DNA of 64,000 nucleotides, taken from the NCBI RefSeq assembly GCF_018324685.1, contig NZ_AP023354.1:1-64000 (forward strand), read 5' to 3'. This document shows positions 16,954-25,183 of the stretch, one piece after another. The notes below the pieces were generated by a model, which did no database searches, was not told the origin of the DNA, and worked only from the letters and a program-made list of their open reading frames with translations. The position numbers were made by a program, and so were the translations under genes. This DNA comes from Actinocatenispora sera. Its GTDB lineage: Bacteria; Actinomycetota; Actinomycetes; Mycobacteriales; Micromonosporaceae. The number at the start of each line of letters is the position of its first letter. The first letter of the stretch is position 1.

Positions 16954-17793
16954 GTGACCGACGTACTCTCCTGGGCCGCCGAGCAGCTCGGCTGCCCGGT
17001 GCGCCGCCTCCGCCCGCTGACCGGCGGTACCCACGCCCGGACCGAGCTGCTCGCCACCGGCGACGGCCGCGAGGTGGTACTGCGTGTCTTCCCGGCCGGC
17101 GATCCCGCGGTGCAGCGGGAGACCCGGGTGTTGCCGCTGCTCGACGGGCTGGCCGGGCTCGCCCCGCGGCTGCTCGCGGCCGACCCGGACGGTGCCGCCA
17201 CCGGCCGGCCGACCCTGCTGGTCAGCCGGCTGCCCGGGGACGGCTGCCTGGCACCGGCCGACCCGCGGTCCTGGGCCCGTCAGCTCGGCCGCACCCTGGC
17301 CCGGATCCACGCCGTACCGGTGGGCATCGAGCTGCGTGACCCGCTCGCGGCGGGGCCGACCGGCGCGGGTCCGACCGGACCGACGGTACGGGAGCACTGG
17401 CACCGCCTCGTCGCGCAGCCGCGGGTGCTCACCCACCTCGACTACTGGTCCGGCAACACGCTGTGGGTGGGCGACCGGCTCACCGGCGTCGTCGACTGGT
17501 CCGGCGCGGCGTACGCACCCCGCGGCTTCGACGTCGCCTGGTGCCGCCTGGACCTGATCCTGTTGTACGACAGCCGGATCGCCGACGTGTTCACCGACGC
17601 CTACCGGTCCGCGGCGGGGTCACTCGACGACGTCGAGCTGTGGGACCGCAGCGCGGCGATGCACGCGTACGGCCAGATCGAGACCTGGGCGCCGAACTAC
17701 GCCGGGTTGGGCCGCCCCGACCTGGACGGCCCGGCCCTGCGCGACCGACTCACCCGCTGGACCGACACCCTCACCGACCGAACCCCGCGGTGA
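16954..17793 (+). CDS. Aminoglycoside phosphotransferase (APH)-family kinase
   Basis: Protein-kinase-like small-molecule kinase, 279 residues. Seen: the catalytic loop HLDYWSGN (H-x-D-x4-N Brenner motif) followed by VVDWS, which supplies the metal-binding Asp. The N-terminal lobe includes LTGGTHARTELL with a glycine-rich loop. Family members phosphorylate antibiotics, choline, homoserine or other hydroxylated compounds, so the name does not prove resistance. A CACACT -10-like box lies eight bases before the GTG and there is no ribosome-binding site, so the message may be leaderless. Confidence 0.82.
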   Translation: MTDVLSWAAEQLGCPVRRLRPLTGGTHARTELLATGDGREVVLRVFPAGDPAVQRETRVLPLLDGLAGLAPRLLAADPDGAATGRPTLLVSRLPGDGCLAPADPRSWARQLGRTLARIHAVPVGIELRDPLAAGPTGAGPTGPTVREHWHRLVAQPRVLTHLDYWSGNTLWVGDRLTGVVDWSGAAYAPRGFDVAWCRLDLILLYDSRIADVFTDAYRSAAGSLDDVELWDRSAAMHAYGQIETWAPNYAGLGRPDLDGPALRDRLTRWTDTLTDRTPR

Positions 17794-17854
17794 ACAGTGC
17801 CTTCGCTCGATGCTTCCCATGAGGGAGCAGAGCAAAGCGCGGTGGACACGCCGT

Positions 17855-17888
17855 CCGTACGCGCCGAGCCGGCGCGCCGGCGGTACGG
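17855..17888. terminator. Imperfect hairpin between converging kinase and malic enzyme genes
   Basis: CCGTAC/GTACGG outer stem with a GC-rich partly paired interior (GCGCC/GGCG) in the gap between two converging genes. Probable terminator with a bulge. Confidence 0.4.
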
Positions 17889-17890
17889 GG

Positions 17891-19039
17891 TCAGTGGGCG
17901 GCGGCGACCGCGGTGGCGACAGCCGGGGCGACCCGCGGGTCGAGGGCGCTCGGCACGATCCGGTCGGCGCGCAGGTCGTCGGCGGCGACCGCGGCGATCG
18001 CCTCCGCCGCGGCGAGCTTCATCGGCTCGGTGATCCGCGAGGCGGACGCGTCCAGCGCGCCGCGGAAGATGCCCGGGAACGCCAGCACGTTGTTGATCTG
18101 GTTCGGGAAGTCGCTGCGGCCGGTGGCGACGATCGCCGCGTACCGGTGGGCGACGTCCGGGTGCACCTCGGGTGTCGGATTGGCCAGCGCGAACACGATG
18201 GGGTCGGCCGCCATGCCGGCCACCGCGGCCTCGTCGATGTGCCCGCCGGAGACCCCGATCAGCACGTCGGCGCCGCGCAGCGCGTCGGCGATCGTCCCGG
18301 TGACGCCGCGCGGGTTGGTGTGCTGCGCCAGGTCCGCCTTGACCGGGGTCAGGCCGCCGCGGGAGGCGTGCAGCACGCCGCGCGAGTCGCAGACGACCTG
18401 GTCGGTGGCGCCGGCCGCGGCGAGCATCCGGCTGACCGCGACGCCGGCCGCCCCGGCGCCACTGATGACGATCCGCTGGCTCGCCAGATCGCGGCCCAGC
18501 AGCCGGACCGCGTTGCGCAGCGCGGCCAGCACGACGACGGCCGTACCGTGCTGGTCGTCGTGGAAGACCGGGATGTCGAGCCGCTCGTCGAGCCGGCGCT
18601 CGATGTCGAAGCAGCGGGGTGCGCTGATGTCCTCCAGGTTGATGCCACCGAACGACGGGGCCAGCCGGGCCACCGTCGCGACGATCTCGTCCGGATCGGT
18701 GGTGTCCAGGCAGATCGGCACCGCGTCGACCCCGCCGAACTGCTTGAACAGCACCGCCTTGCCCTCCATCACCGGCATCGCCGCGGCCGGGCCGATGTCG
18801 CCGAGGCCGAGCACCGCGGTGCCGTCGGTGACCACCGCGACCGTGTGCGACACCCAGGTGTACCGCCGGGCGAGCGTCGGGTCCGCCGCGATCGCCCGGG
18901 ACACCTCGGCCACGCCCGGCGTGTACGCCTTGGACAGGTCCTCGGGCGTCTCGATCGGCGACGTGGCCGCCACGGCGAGCTTGCCACCCTCGTGCAGGGC
19001 GAAGATCGGATCATCGGTACGAATCGACAGCGCGGTCAC
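17891..19039 (-). CDS. NAD(P)-dependent malic enzyme
   Basis: Malate oxidoreductase (decarboxylating), 382 residues, converting malate to pyruvate and CO2. Seen: SKAYTPGVAEVSRAIA near the N-terminus, NLEDISAPRCFDIERRL with metal-binding acids, PVFHDDQHGTAVV, the Rossmann motif VISGAGAAGVAV, and FALANPTPEVHPD. The length fits short bacterial malic enzymes without the phosphotransacetylase domain. The GTG start at 19039 is fixed by AAGGAG 7-12 bases upstream. Cofactor preference cannot be read with confidence. Confidence 0.92.
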   Translation of the reverse strand: MTALSIRTDDPIFALHEGGKLAVAATSPIETPEDLSKAYTPGVAEVSRAIAADPTLARRYTWVSHTVAVVTDGTAVLGLGDIGPAAAMPVMEGKAVLFKQFGGVDAVPICLDTTDPDEIVATVARLAPSFGGINLEDISAPRCFDIERRLDERLDIPVFHDDQHGTAVVVLAALRNAVRLLGRDLASQRIVISGAGAAGVAVSRMLAAAGATDQVVCDSRGVLHASRGGLTPVKADLAQHTNPRGVTGTIADALRGADVLIGVSGGHIDEAAVAGMAADPIVFALANPTPEVHPDVAHRYAAIVATGRSDFPNQINNVLAFPGIFRGALDASASRITEPMKLAAAEAIAAVAADDLRADRIVPSALDPRVAPAVATAVAAAH

Positions 19040-19522
19040 GGGCGTCTCCTTGCCGGTCAGCTCAGCATGCTTGGGTGCCGTCGGCGGCGCCGGCCGCGTC
19101 GTGTCGCGGCACGGCCGGGCGGGTCGGCACGTGCCGAGCGGCGCGGCTCGAAACCACTCGGCCCGGGTCCGCTCGGCCTCGGGCCGATCGGTTCGAGGCC
19201 GTTCGGTTCTGGGCCGTTCGGTTCTGGGCCGGCCTGGCACGGTCGACTCGGCACGAGACCACCGAGGCTCGCCACGGCGGTCGGCCGGACGCGGAACATA
19301 TCGGGCGGTGGGTGCACCCGATGACGCTGGAGTCTAGCCAGCGACCGCGCATTCGTCATGCGCAATCCGCTGCCTGGTGGCCGCCAAACGTTGTCCCGTT
19401 TCCGCCGTTCCACGTGGCGAAACCGATCGCTCAACGCGCTGCGCGGAAGTGCCGGGTGCCCGCCCGCGCCGGCCGGCGCCCGGCTCGCGTCACCGTCGGC
19501 GGGGGCGATCCGGCGGCTTCGA
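19040..19522. other. Gene-free stretch with short tandem repeats
   Basis: This is the 483-base gap between malic enzyme (minus) and SodX (minus). It contains a 15-base repeat at 19180-19224 and is otherwise C/G-rich. Open frames through it are repetitive Arg-Pro-Glu sequences and do not look like proteins. A malic enzyme promoter should lie here but I cannot place it confidently. Confidence 0.5.
19180..19224. repeat. 15-bp tandem repeat, three copies
   Basis: Three consecutive units of GGCCGTTCGGTTCTG, the first with two or three changes, upstream of the malic enzyme gene. Likely simple slippage sequence in non-coding DNA. Confidence 0.7.
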
Positions 19523-19885
19523 TCAGCGTGTGGCGCGGAAGTACCTGAGGCGGACCCGGCCGAGCACGTCGGCCACGCCGTACCGGCGGGAGTCGTCGGT
19601 GACCGCGGGGTTGTCGCCCTGCAGCCACCAGCCGTCGCGGTACGGCCGGACCGCCCGCTTGACGACCAGCAGGTCGGGCCGCACCCGGAACCGGGCGATC
19701 ACCACGTCGCCGGGGCGGACCCGCCGCACCGGGGTCGCCAGTACCGCGTCGCCGTGCCGCAGGGTCGGCACCATCGACGGCCCGGACACCGCCACCGCCC
19801 GGGTACGCCCGGCCAGCCAGCCGACCGCGGCACCCGCCGCGGCGACGACCAGTCCGACCCCGACCACCCGGCGCGTCCGTCTCAC
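19523..19885 (-). CDS. sodX: Nickel superoxide dismutase maturation protease (S26 family)
   Basis: Small signal-peptidase-I-like serine protease, 120 residues, which removes the leader of SodN so that His1 can bind nickel. Seen: an N-terminal hydrophobic segment (VVGVGLVVAAAGAAVGWLAG), the catalytic serine in SGPSMVPTL, and the catalytic lysine in VVKRAVRPYRDGWWLQGDN. It is short, as expected for SodX. It is divergent from sodN. The GTG start at 19885 follows a TAGGGT box by seven bases with no ribosome-binding site, suggesting a leaderless transcript. Confidence 0.88.
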   Translation of the reverse strand: MRRTRRVVGVGLVVAAAGAAVGWLAGRTRAVAVSGPSMVPTLRHGDAVLATPVRRVRPGDVVIARFRVRPDLLVVKRAVRPYRDGWWLQGDNPAVTDDSRRYGVADVLGRVRLRYFRATR

Positions 19886-19892
19886 CCGCCCG

Positions 19893-19898
19893 ACCCTA
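19893..19898 (-). promoter_or_regulatory. -10 box of leaderless sodX
   Basis: TAGGGT on the minus strand ends seven bases before the sodX GTG. No convincing -35 is visible. A similar TAGGGT at 20043-20048 on the plus strand could be the sodN -10. No clear Nur site was seen between them. Confidence 0.4.
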
Positions 19899-20146
19899 GA
19901 GGTACTCGCCGAGCCGGCCGCCAACGCCTCCGCGGGCGCAAGACTTGAAGCTCGGTTCAGACACTCGGTGGACTGCCTCGCCCGGCGGACCGTGATCAAG
20001 GTCGCTCCGGTACTTCCCCGGTTTCCGGCCGGACCCCGGGGGTAGGGTCCTGCTGTGGGGAGATCCAGGCCGATGGCACGGTGTCTCCCTCCGTGCGCGG
20101 ATTGACCACCCGCGTAGCCATAGCCATGTTGTTGACGGAGGACCGA

Positions 20147-20551
20147 ATGCGACTGCCGCGTTTCCTCGCTCCTCGTCTCGTCGCGCACGCACACTGCGAC
20201 CTTCCGTGCGGTGTGTACGACCCTGCGCAGGCGAGGATCGAGGCCGAGTCGATCAAGGCCATTGCGGAGAAGTACCAGGCGAACGAGGACCCCGAGTTCC
20301 GCACCCGATGCGTGATCATCAAGGAGCAGCGCTCCGAGCTGGTCAAGCACCACCTGTGGGTGCTGTGGACCGACTACTTCAAGCCGCCGCACTTCGAGAA
20401 GTACCCGCAGCTGCACCAGCTGGTGAACGAGGCGACCAAGCTCGCCGGCGCCACCGGCACCAAGGGCTCCGTCGACCCGGCGGTCGCCCAGCAGCTGCTG
20501 GACAAGATCGACGAGATCGCCAAGATCTTCTGGGAAACCAAGAAGTCCTGA
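20147..20551 (+). CDS. sodN: Nickel-containing superoxide dismutase
   Basis: Ni-SOD precursor of 134 residues, converting superoxide to hydrogen peroxide and oxygen. Seen: a 15-residue leader ending in ...LVAHA followed by the nickel hook HCDLPCGVYDP, which supplies His1, Cys2 and Cys6 after cleavage. The rest is the four-helix bundle with KYQANEDPEFRTRCVIIKEQRSELVKHHL. The ATG at 20147 has GGAGG five bases upstream; an upstream in-frame ATG at 20081 would give an unlikely longer leader. Divergent sodX supplies the protease. In this family nickel induces expression and represses Fe-SOD through Nur. Confidence 0.96.
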   Translation: MRLPRFLAPRLVAHAHCDLPCGVYDPAQARIEAESIKAIAEKYQANEDPEFRTRCVIIKEQRSELVKHHLWVLWTDYFKPPHFEKYPQLHQLVNEATKLAGATGTKGSVDPAVAQQLLDKIDEIAKIFWETKKS

Positions 20552-20558
20552 CCTGCCT

Positions 20559-20594
20559 CGGTGCCCCGGCCGTCCGCGTGCCGCCGGGGCACCG
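20559..20594 (+). terminator. Rho-independent-like hairpin after sodN
   Basis: Twelve-base perfect stem CGGTGCCCCGGC/GCCGGGGCACCG with a 12-base loop, beginning eight bases after the sodN stop codon. There is no long T-run, as is usual in GC-rich actinomycetes. Confidence 0.75.
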
Positions 20595-20648
20595 TCGTGT
20601 CCGCCCCCTGCGGTACCCGACCGAGCGCGCGGCGGGCATGCTGCGGGG

Positions 20649-21134
20649 ATGAGTGAGACGCAGATCCGGCCGGTGGAACCGGCGGACGTGCCCGCCGTGG
20701 TGGCGATGGTGTACGAGCTGGCCGCGTACGAGAAGGCGCCCGAGTCGTGCCGGCTGACCGAGGCGCAGCTGCACTCCTGCCTGTTCGGCGACCACCCGGC
20801 GCTGTACGGGCACGTCGCGCTCGACGCCACCGGCGCCCCCGTGGGCTTCATGCTGTGGTTCCTCAACTTCTCCACCTGGGAGGGGACGCACGGCATCTAC
20901 CTGGAGGACCTGTACGTCAAGCCGGCCGCGCGGGCCGGCGGGATCGGCCGGCGGCTGCTCGCCACGCTCGCCGGCATCTGCGCCGACCGCGGGTACGCCC
21001 GGCTCGACTGGTCGGTGCTCGACTGGAACCCGGCCCGCGAGTTCTATGCCGCGATCGGGGCGTCCGCGCAGGAGGAATGGGTCCCGTACCGGCTGACCGG
21101 TACCGCTTTGACCGGACTCGCCGAATATCGATGA
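20649..21134 (+). CDS. GNAT-family acetyltransferase, SSAT-like
   Basis: Acetyl-CoA-dependent N-acetyltransferase, 161 residues. Seen: IRPVEPADVPAVVAMVYELAAYEKAPE at the N-terminus, then GFMLWFLNFSTWEGTHGIYLEDLYVKPAARAGGIGRRLL with the acetyl-CoA pyrophosphate loop, and LDWNPAREFYAAIGA near the end. This pattern matches spermidine/spermine (diamine) acetyltransferase-like GNATs (thialysine/diamine acetyltransferases). The true substrate is not provable here. Start ATG at 20649 follows GGGG. It is probably monocistronic. Confidence 0.88.
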   Translation: MSETQIRPVEPADVPAVVAMVYELAAYEKAPESCRLTEAQLHSCLFGDHPALYGHVALDATGAPVGFMLWFLNFSTWEGTHGIYLEDLYVKPAARAGGIGRRLLATLAGICADRGYARLDWSVLDWNPAREFYAAIGASAQEEWVPYRLTGTALTGLAEYR

Positions 21135-21220
21135 CCGTCATCGTCACGACGCGGTTACCGGACGGTAGCGATCGTCCGTCGGTCGGGTACGAGGCATGGG
21201 CGAAGGTACCGGTGAGCCTT

Positions 21221-21226
21221 TAGAGT
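21221..21226 (+). promoter_or_regulatory. -10 box of leaderless RsbW-like gene
   Basis: TAGAGT ends six bases before the GTG at 21233, and no ribosome-binding site precedes that codon. This fits a leaderless message. The -35 region is not recognisable, so autoregulation by its own sigma factor cannot be judged. Confidence 0.4.
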
Positions 21227-21232
21227 GCACAC

Positions 21233-21640
21233 GTGACGCAGGCGCTGCCCGAACCCGACGTGGACGACGAGGATCTGGTCGTCCTCACCGTCCCGGCGGA
21301 CGGCGCGTACCTGTCGGTGCTGCGTACCGCCACCGCCGGGCTGGCCGCGCGGCTGCACTTCACCCTCGACGAGATCGAGGACCTGCGGATCGCCGTGGAC
21401 GAGGCGTGCGCCATGCTGCTCGCCACGGCGCCCGCCGACGCGGAGCTGACCTGCCGGTTCGAGGTGGCCGAGCAGACGCTCACCGTCGCGGTCAGCGTGC
21501 CGAGCAACGGGCAGCGGCTGCCCGGCACCGAGACGTTCGCCTGGATGGTGCTCGCCGCGCTCGCCGGCAGCGTCCGCTCCGACGTGTCCGGTGGGCGCGC
21601 CACGATCTGGCTGACCATGAAGCGGGACGGGTCGCGGTGA
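21233..21640 (+). CDS. RsbW-like anti-sigma factor (HATPase)
   Basis: GHKL-fold protein of 135 residues, homologous to RsbW/SpoIIAB anti-sigma serine kinases that bind SigB/F-type sigma factors. Seen: a conserved helix FTLDEIEDLRIAVDEACAMLL (the N-box region) and a short G-box-like area. The conserved Asn of the N-box, which chelates Mg-ATP in true kinases, is replaced here, so kinase activity is doubtful and it may act mainly as a binding antagonist. Its stop overlaps the GTG start of the sigma factor gene (GTGA), implying translational coupling. Confidence 0.85.
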   Translation: MTQALPEPDVDDEDLVVLTVPADGAYLSVLRTATAGLAARLHFTLDEIEDLRIAVDEACAMLLATAPADAELTCRFEVAEQTLTVAVSVPSNGQRLPGTETFAWMVLAALAGSVRSDVSGGRATIWLTMKRDGSR

Positions 21641-22455
21641 CCGCCGCGTCCCGCCGCCCGTCCACCCGCACCGCACCGAGCCGCGCCCCGGCACGGGTGA
21701 TCCCGCGGCCGTCCCCGGCGTACGCGGAGCAGGCACCCACCGCCGAGCTGCTGGCGCGGCTGGCCCGCAGCCGCCCCGGCGAACCGGAGTGGTCGACGCT
21801 GCGGGCCGAACTGTGCCGCCGGCACCGGTCCCTGGTCCGCGCGCTCGCCTGGCGGTTCCGCGACCGCGGCGAGGATCTGGACGATCTGGTCCAGGTCGGC
21901 ACGGTCGGGCTGCTGCACGCGATCGACCGCTTCGACCCGCAGTGCGGCGCCGAGTTCACCACCTACGCGACGCCGACGATCGTCGGCGAACTCAAACACC
22001 ACCTGCGCGACCGGGCCGGCACGGTCCGGGTGCCGCGCCGGCTGCAGGAGCGGCACGCCGCGGTGTCCGCCGCCTCCGTCCGGCTCTACCAGCGGCTCGG
22101 CCGCTCCCCCACGGTGCACGAACTCGCCGAGGTCACCGACCTGACCGACGAGGAGGTGCTGGAGGCGCTGGAGGTCGCGCAGGCCAGTACCACGATCCCG
22201 TTGGACGGCAGCGACTCCAGCGCCGACACCGCCGCGCTGGACAGCGCCGACGCGCTCGCCGGCGTGGAGAACCGGGCGGCGCTGCGACCGCTGCTCGACC
22301 GGCTGCCGCCGCGCGACAAGCGCATCATCGTGCTGCGCTTCTTCGCCCACCGCACCCAGTCCGAGATCGCCGCCGAACTCGGCATCTCCCAGGTCCAGGT
22401 CTCCCGCCTGCTCACCCGCACCCTCACCACCCTCCGCACCGCCCTCGCCGACTGA
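21637..22455 (+). CDS. SigB/SigF-type RNA polymerase sigma factor
   Basis: Alternative sigma-70 factor of the SigB/F/G group, 272 residues, used for stress or development. Seen: region 2 with DDLVQVGTVGLLHAIDRFDP and GAEFTTYATPTIVGELKHHLRD, region 3 with GRSPTVHELAEVTDLTDEEVLEALE, and region 4 with QSEIAAELGISQVQVSRLLTRTL. The GTG start at 21637 overlaps the stop of the RsbW-like gene by four bases, so the sigma factor is co-translated with its presumed antagonist. Target promoters cannot be judged. Confidence 0.92.
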   Translation: MTAASRRPSTRTAPSRAPARVIPRPSPAYAEQAPTAELLARLARSRPGEPEWSTLRAELCRRHRSLVRALAWRFRDRGEDLDDLVQVGTVGLLHAIDRFDPQCGAEFTTYATPTIVGELKHHLRDRAGTVRVPRRLQERHAAVSAASVRLYQRLGRSPTVHELAEVTDLTDEEVLEALEVAQASTTIPLDGSDSSADTAALDSADALAGVENRAALRPLLDRLPPRDKRIIVLRFFAHRTQSEIAAELGISQVQVSRLLTRTLTTLRTALAD

Positions 22456-22671
22456 CGCGGCAGCCTCCCAGCTGGCGGTACCGGATCGGTCCGACACCGC
22501 CGACGCGCCCGGAGCCAGCAGGTCATGGAGCCGCCGTTGGCGGGGTGGTGTCGAAGTAGTTGTTGTTCGCGGTCATGGGCATCGTCCGAAGGGTATTCCC
22601 GGCCAGGCAGCTCAACGGATAAACCCCAGATAGCCACGTTTCCCCCACCGCCGCCCAAGAGACCAGAGGCG
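22456..22671. other. Non-coding gap after the sigma factor gene
   Basis: About 215 bases between the sigma factor stop and the terminator hairpin at 22672. It includes a 19-codon minus-strand frame I do not credit (22523-22582). No other element is recognised. Confidence 0.4.
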
Positions 22672-22706
22672 AACGGGGCACGCGCCTGGGTGGTGCGTGC
22701 CCCGTT
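22672..22706. terminator. Strong hairpin downstream of the protease operon
   Basis: Twelve-base perfect stem AACGGGGCACGC/GCGTGCCCCGTT with an 11-base loop, twelve bases beyond the stop of the long S53-like protease (minus strand). It would end the secreted-protease operon and could also stop transcription from the sigma factor gene. Confidence 0.75.
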
Positions 22707-22717
22707 GTTGCGGTGGG

Positions 22718-25183
22718 TCAGGAGAGGGTGAAGTCGAGGGCGGTGGTGTGGTCGAGGGTGACGGTCGCGGTCCTGGTAGCGGGGGTGTGGTTCGGGGCGG
22801 TGGCGGTGACCGACTGGTCGCCGGCCGGGGCGAACAGCCGGTACCGGCCGTCGGCGTCGGTGTCGACGGTGGCTCCGGCCGCGGCGACCGTACCGGTCAG
22901 GCCCGCTCCGGCGGTGTCGGTGACGCGGCCGACGAGCAGGCCGCCCGCCACCGGGTCACAGGTGCGGTCGCCGACGAACACGTCGTCGATCTCCCACCAC
23001 CTCGACCAGCTGCCGACGTAGTGGAACCGCACCTGCACCTGGTGGCCGGCCGCGGCCGGCAGCTCGACGACCACCGGCCCACGGGCGTTCGTCGTGCCTG
23101 CCTTGCGCCACACCGACTTCCAGGTCGCCCCGCCGTCGGTACTGGTCTCCACGGTGGCGGTGGAGTTCACCGCACCGCGCAGCTCGGTACCGAACGAGAG
23201 CGCTGGCGTCGCAGCCGCCGACAGGTCGAACGTCGGGGAGGTCAGCGTCGTGTCCTGGATGGCGTGCTGTCCACTGTGGTCGGAGTCGACCACCGCGAAG
23301 TTGCCCGAGCCGCCGGTGGCGTTGTCCCGATCGCCGGGGTTGGTGAACTGCCAGCCCGGCCCGTCGGCGTAGCCGGGCTCGTTGTGGTTCCGCTCCTGGA
23401 CCACCCAACCCTTCGGCGCCCGCGTCCGGTCGAAGGACTGCACGGTGCCGTCCTCGGTGGCCCGGTAGCCGGCCGCCGTGCACGTGGACTCGACCGTGAG
23501 CGCAACATCCTTGCTGACGGCGTCGGTGCCCACCGGCACGGCGACGTCGGTGGCCGTGTACCCGGCGTCGATCGCGGCCACGTGCAGGGTGTACTTCTGG
23601 TTCTGCAACAGATCCAGCTCGTACCGGCCGGTCGCCGGATCGGTGTGGGTGGTGGTGCCGTCCGAGGCCGTCACGGTTGCGTACAGGCCCCAACCATGAC
23701 CGGAGCCGTCGGTCACCGTGCCGGTCACCGCGACCGTGGGGATCGGGTCGAGCGCGATGTCCTGTGTGGACGCTTGGCCGCCGGCAACGGTGACCGTGAC
23801 GGTCTTCGCCTGGTAGCCGTGGATCGACGCGGTCACCTCCCAGCTGCCGTCCGGCAGCCCCAGGTGGTACCTGCCGTCCGTGCCGGTTCTGGTGTGCCGA
23901 CCGATGGCCGTGACGTCCGCGTTCGACAGCGGCTTCCCGGTGTCCGAGTCGGTGATGGTTCCGGTGACCTCCCCGGGCGACTGGTAGCGGAACGCCCCGA
24001 CACCGTTCGGCGTGCCGAGGCCGGTCGGGCCGTCGTACCCGGCGGTGCCGTTGCAGAGGTACGCCGCGCCGCACGTGCCGTTGCTGCCGGACGTGACGTC
24101 GTTCACCGCATTCGGATCCACCGCCACCGCATCGTAGGGGTACGAGGCCGCCTCGGTGCCCGCCGCCGGCGTGCCGGCGAGCGCGTAGGTCGCGGCGATG
24201 ATCGGGGCCGACGCGCTCGTCCCGCCGTACACCGACCAGCCGCCGTAGTAGACCGCGACACCGGTCTTCGGGTCGGCGACCGCGGACACATCTGCATCGG
24301 ATCGCTTGTCGCAGCCGGTGTCGGTCTGCCACGCCGGCTTGTCCTGGTACGCCGAGCAGCCGCTACCGGCACCGCTCCACGCCTGTTCCGCCCACCCGCG
24401 GGTGGTCGAGGTGTCCCGCAGCAGCGAGGTGCCGCCGACCGCGACGACGCCCGGGGACGCGGCGGGATACTCGACCCCGTACCCGGTGTCACCGGTGCTC
24501 GCGGTGATCACCACGCCGGGATGGTCGTAGTGCGCGTTGTAGGCGGGGTCGTCGACGCCCTCGCCGTCGCTGCCGTAGCTGTTCGACACGTACCGGGCGC
24601 CCATCGCGACCGCCTGGTCCACCGCCGCGGACAGCGAGTCGAGGTTGGGGGCGTCACCCTCCACCAGCAGGATGTGGCAGTTCGGGCAGACCGCCGACAC
24701 CATGTCGACGTCGAGCGAGATCTCGCCCGACCAGTCGCCGTTCGCCGCCGGATAGTCGGTGCCACCGCGCTGGTCCACCTTACGGAAGCAGCCGTTGGCG
24801 GTGGTGCAGGGCGGCAGGCCGTACTGCTGACGGTAGATGGCCAGGTCCGACTCCGCCGTCGGATCGTCGTACGCGTCGACTATCGCCACCGTCGCTCCGT
24901 CGCCGGCTGATCCGCCCGGCAACGAGTACGCGTCGATCAGGTCTGCCGGGCCGAACCCGGAGGGCGTCGTCGCATCGGGCATGACTCCCCGGGTGCGCTT
25001 GACATCGGTTCGTCTCAGCGCGAGGCAGCGGACCCGGTCGGGTGCGGACGGGCGGGCACAGGAGGGTTCGACGGTCGGGGTGCTGTCGGTGCTCGCCGGG
25101 ATCGACGCCGTGGCCGGCGCCGTCGCCAGCACGGTGCCCACCGCGAGTGCCGCCACCGCTATGATGCCGCGCAGTCTGTTCAT
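22718..25183 (-). CDS. Secreted S53/sedolisin-like serine peptidase with C-terminal carboxypeptidase-regulatory-like domains
   Basis: Exported endopeptidase-like protein, 821 residues. Seen: signal peptide (MNRLRGIIAVAALAVGTVLA...), a short pro-segment, then the S53-type catalytic core: GEISLDVDM near residues 152-160 carrying the Glu/Asp pair, STGDTGYG with the oxyanion-region Asp, and the catalytic serine in GGTSASAP near 322. From about 410 on are beta-rich modules typical of carboxypeptidase regulatory-like folds (EVTGTITDSDTGKPLSNADV and GTVTDGSGHG), and at the end a further VGRVTDTAGAGL repeat, perhaps substrate or wall binding. AGGAGG-like GGAGGGG precedes the ATG. It overlaps the stop of the gene before it by four bases (ATGA). 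Confidence 0.88.
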   Translation of the reverse strand: MNRLRGIIAVAALAVGTVLATAPATASIPASTDSTPTVEPSCARPSAPDRVRCLALRRTDVKRTRGVMPDATTPSGFGPADLIDAYSLPGGSAGDGATVAIVDAYDDPTAESDLAIYRQQYGLPPCTTANGCFRKVDQRGGTDYPAANGDWSGEISLDVDMVSAVCPNCHILLVEGDAPNLDSLSAAVDQAVAMGARYVSNSYGSDGEGVDDPAYNAHYDHPGVVITASTGDTGYGVEYPAASPGVVAVGGTSLLRDTSTTRGWAEQAWSGAGSGCSAYQDKPAWQTDTGCDKRSDADVSAVADPKTGVAVYYGGWSVYGGTSASAPIIAATYALAGTPAAGTEAASYPYDAVAVDPNAVNDVTSGSNGTCGAAYLCNGTAGYDGPTGLGTPNGVGAFRYQSPGEVTGTITDSDTGKPLSNADVTAIGRHTRTGTDGRYHLGLPDGSWEVTASIHGYQAKTVTVTVAGGQASTQDIALDPIPTVAVTGTVTDGSGHGWGLYATVTASDGTTTHTDPATGRYELDLLQNQKYTLHVAAIDAGYTATDVAVPVGTDAVSKDVALTVESTCTAAGYRATEDGTVQSFDRTRAPKGWVVQERNHNEPGYADGPGWQFTNPGDRDNATGGSGNFAVVDSDHSGQHAIQDTTLTSPTFDLSAAATPALSFGTELRGAVNSTATVETSTDGGATWKSVWRKAGTTNARGPVVVELPAAAGHQVQVRFHYVGSWSRWWEIDDVFVGDRTCDPVAGGLLVGRVTDTAGAGLTGTVAAAGATVDTDADGRYRLFAPAGDQSVTATAPNHTPATRTATVTLDHTTALDFTLS

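Noticed and set aside
19040-19522. Long repetitive Arg-Pro-Glu frames on the minus strand upstream of malic enzyme
   Set aside because: They come from short tandem repeats and GC-rich composition, not from a conserved protein.
22523-22582. A 19-codon minus-strand frame (MPMTANNNYFDTTPPTAAP) downstream of the protease operon
   Set aside because: It is short, has no ribosome-binding site and lies behind a terminator. A RiPP-like precursor was considered but no leader or core features are present.
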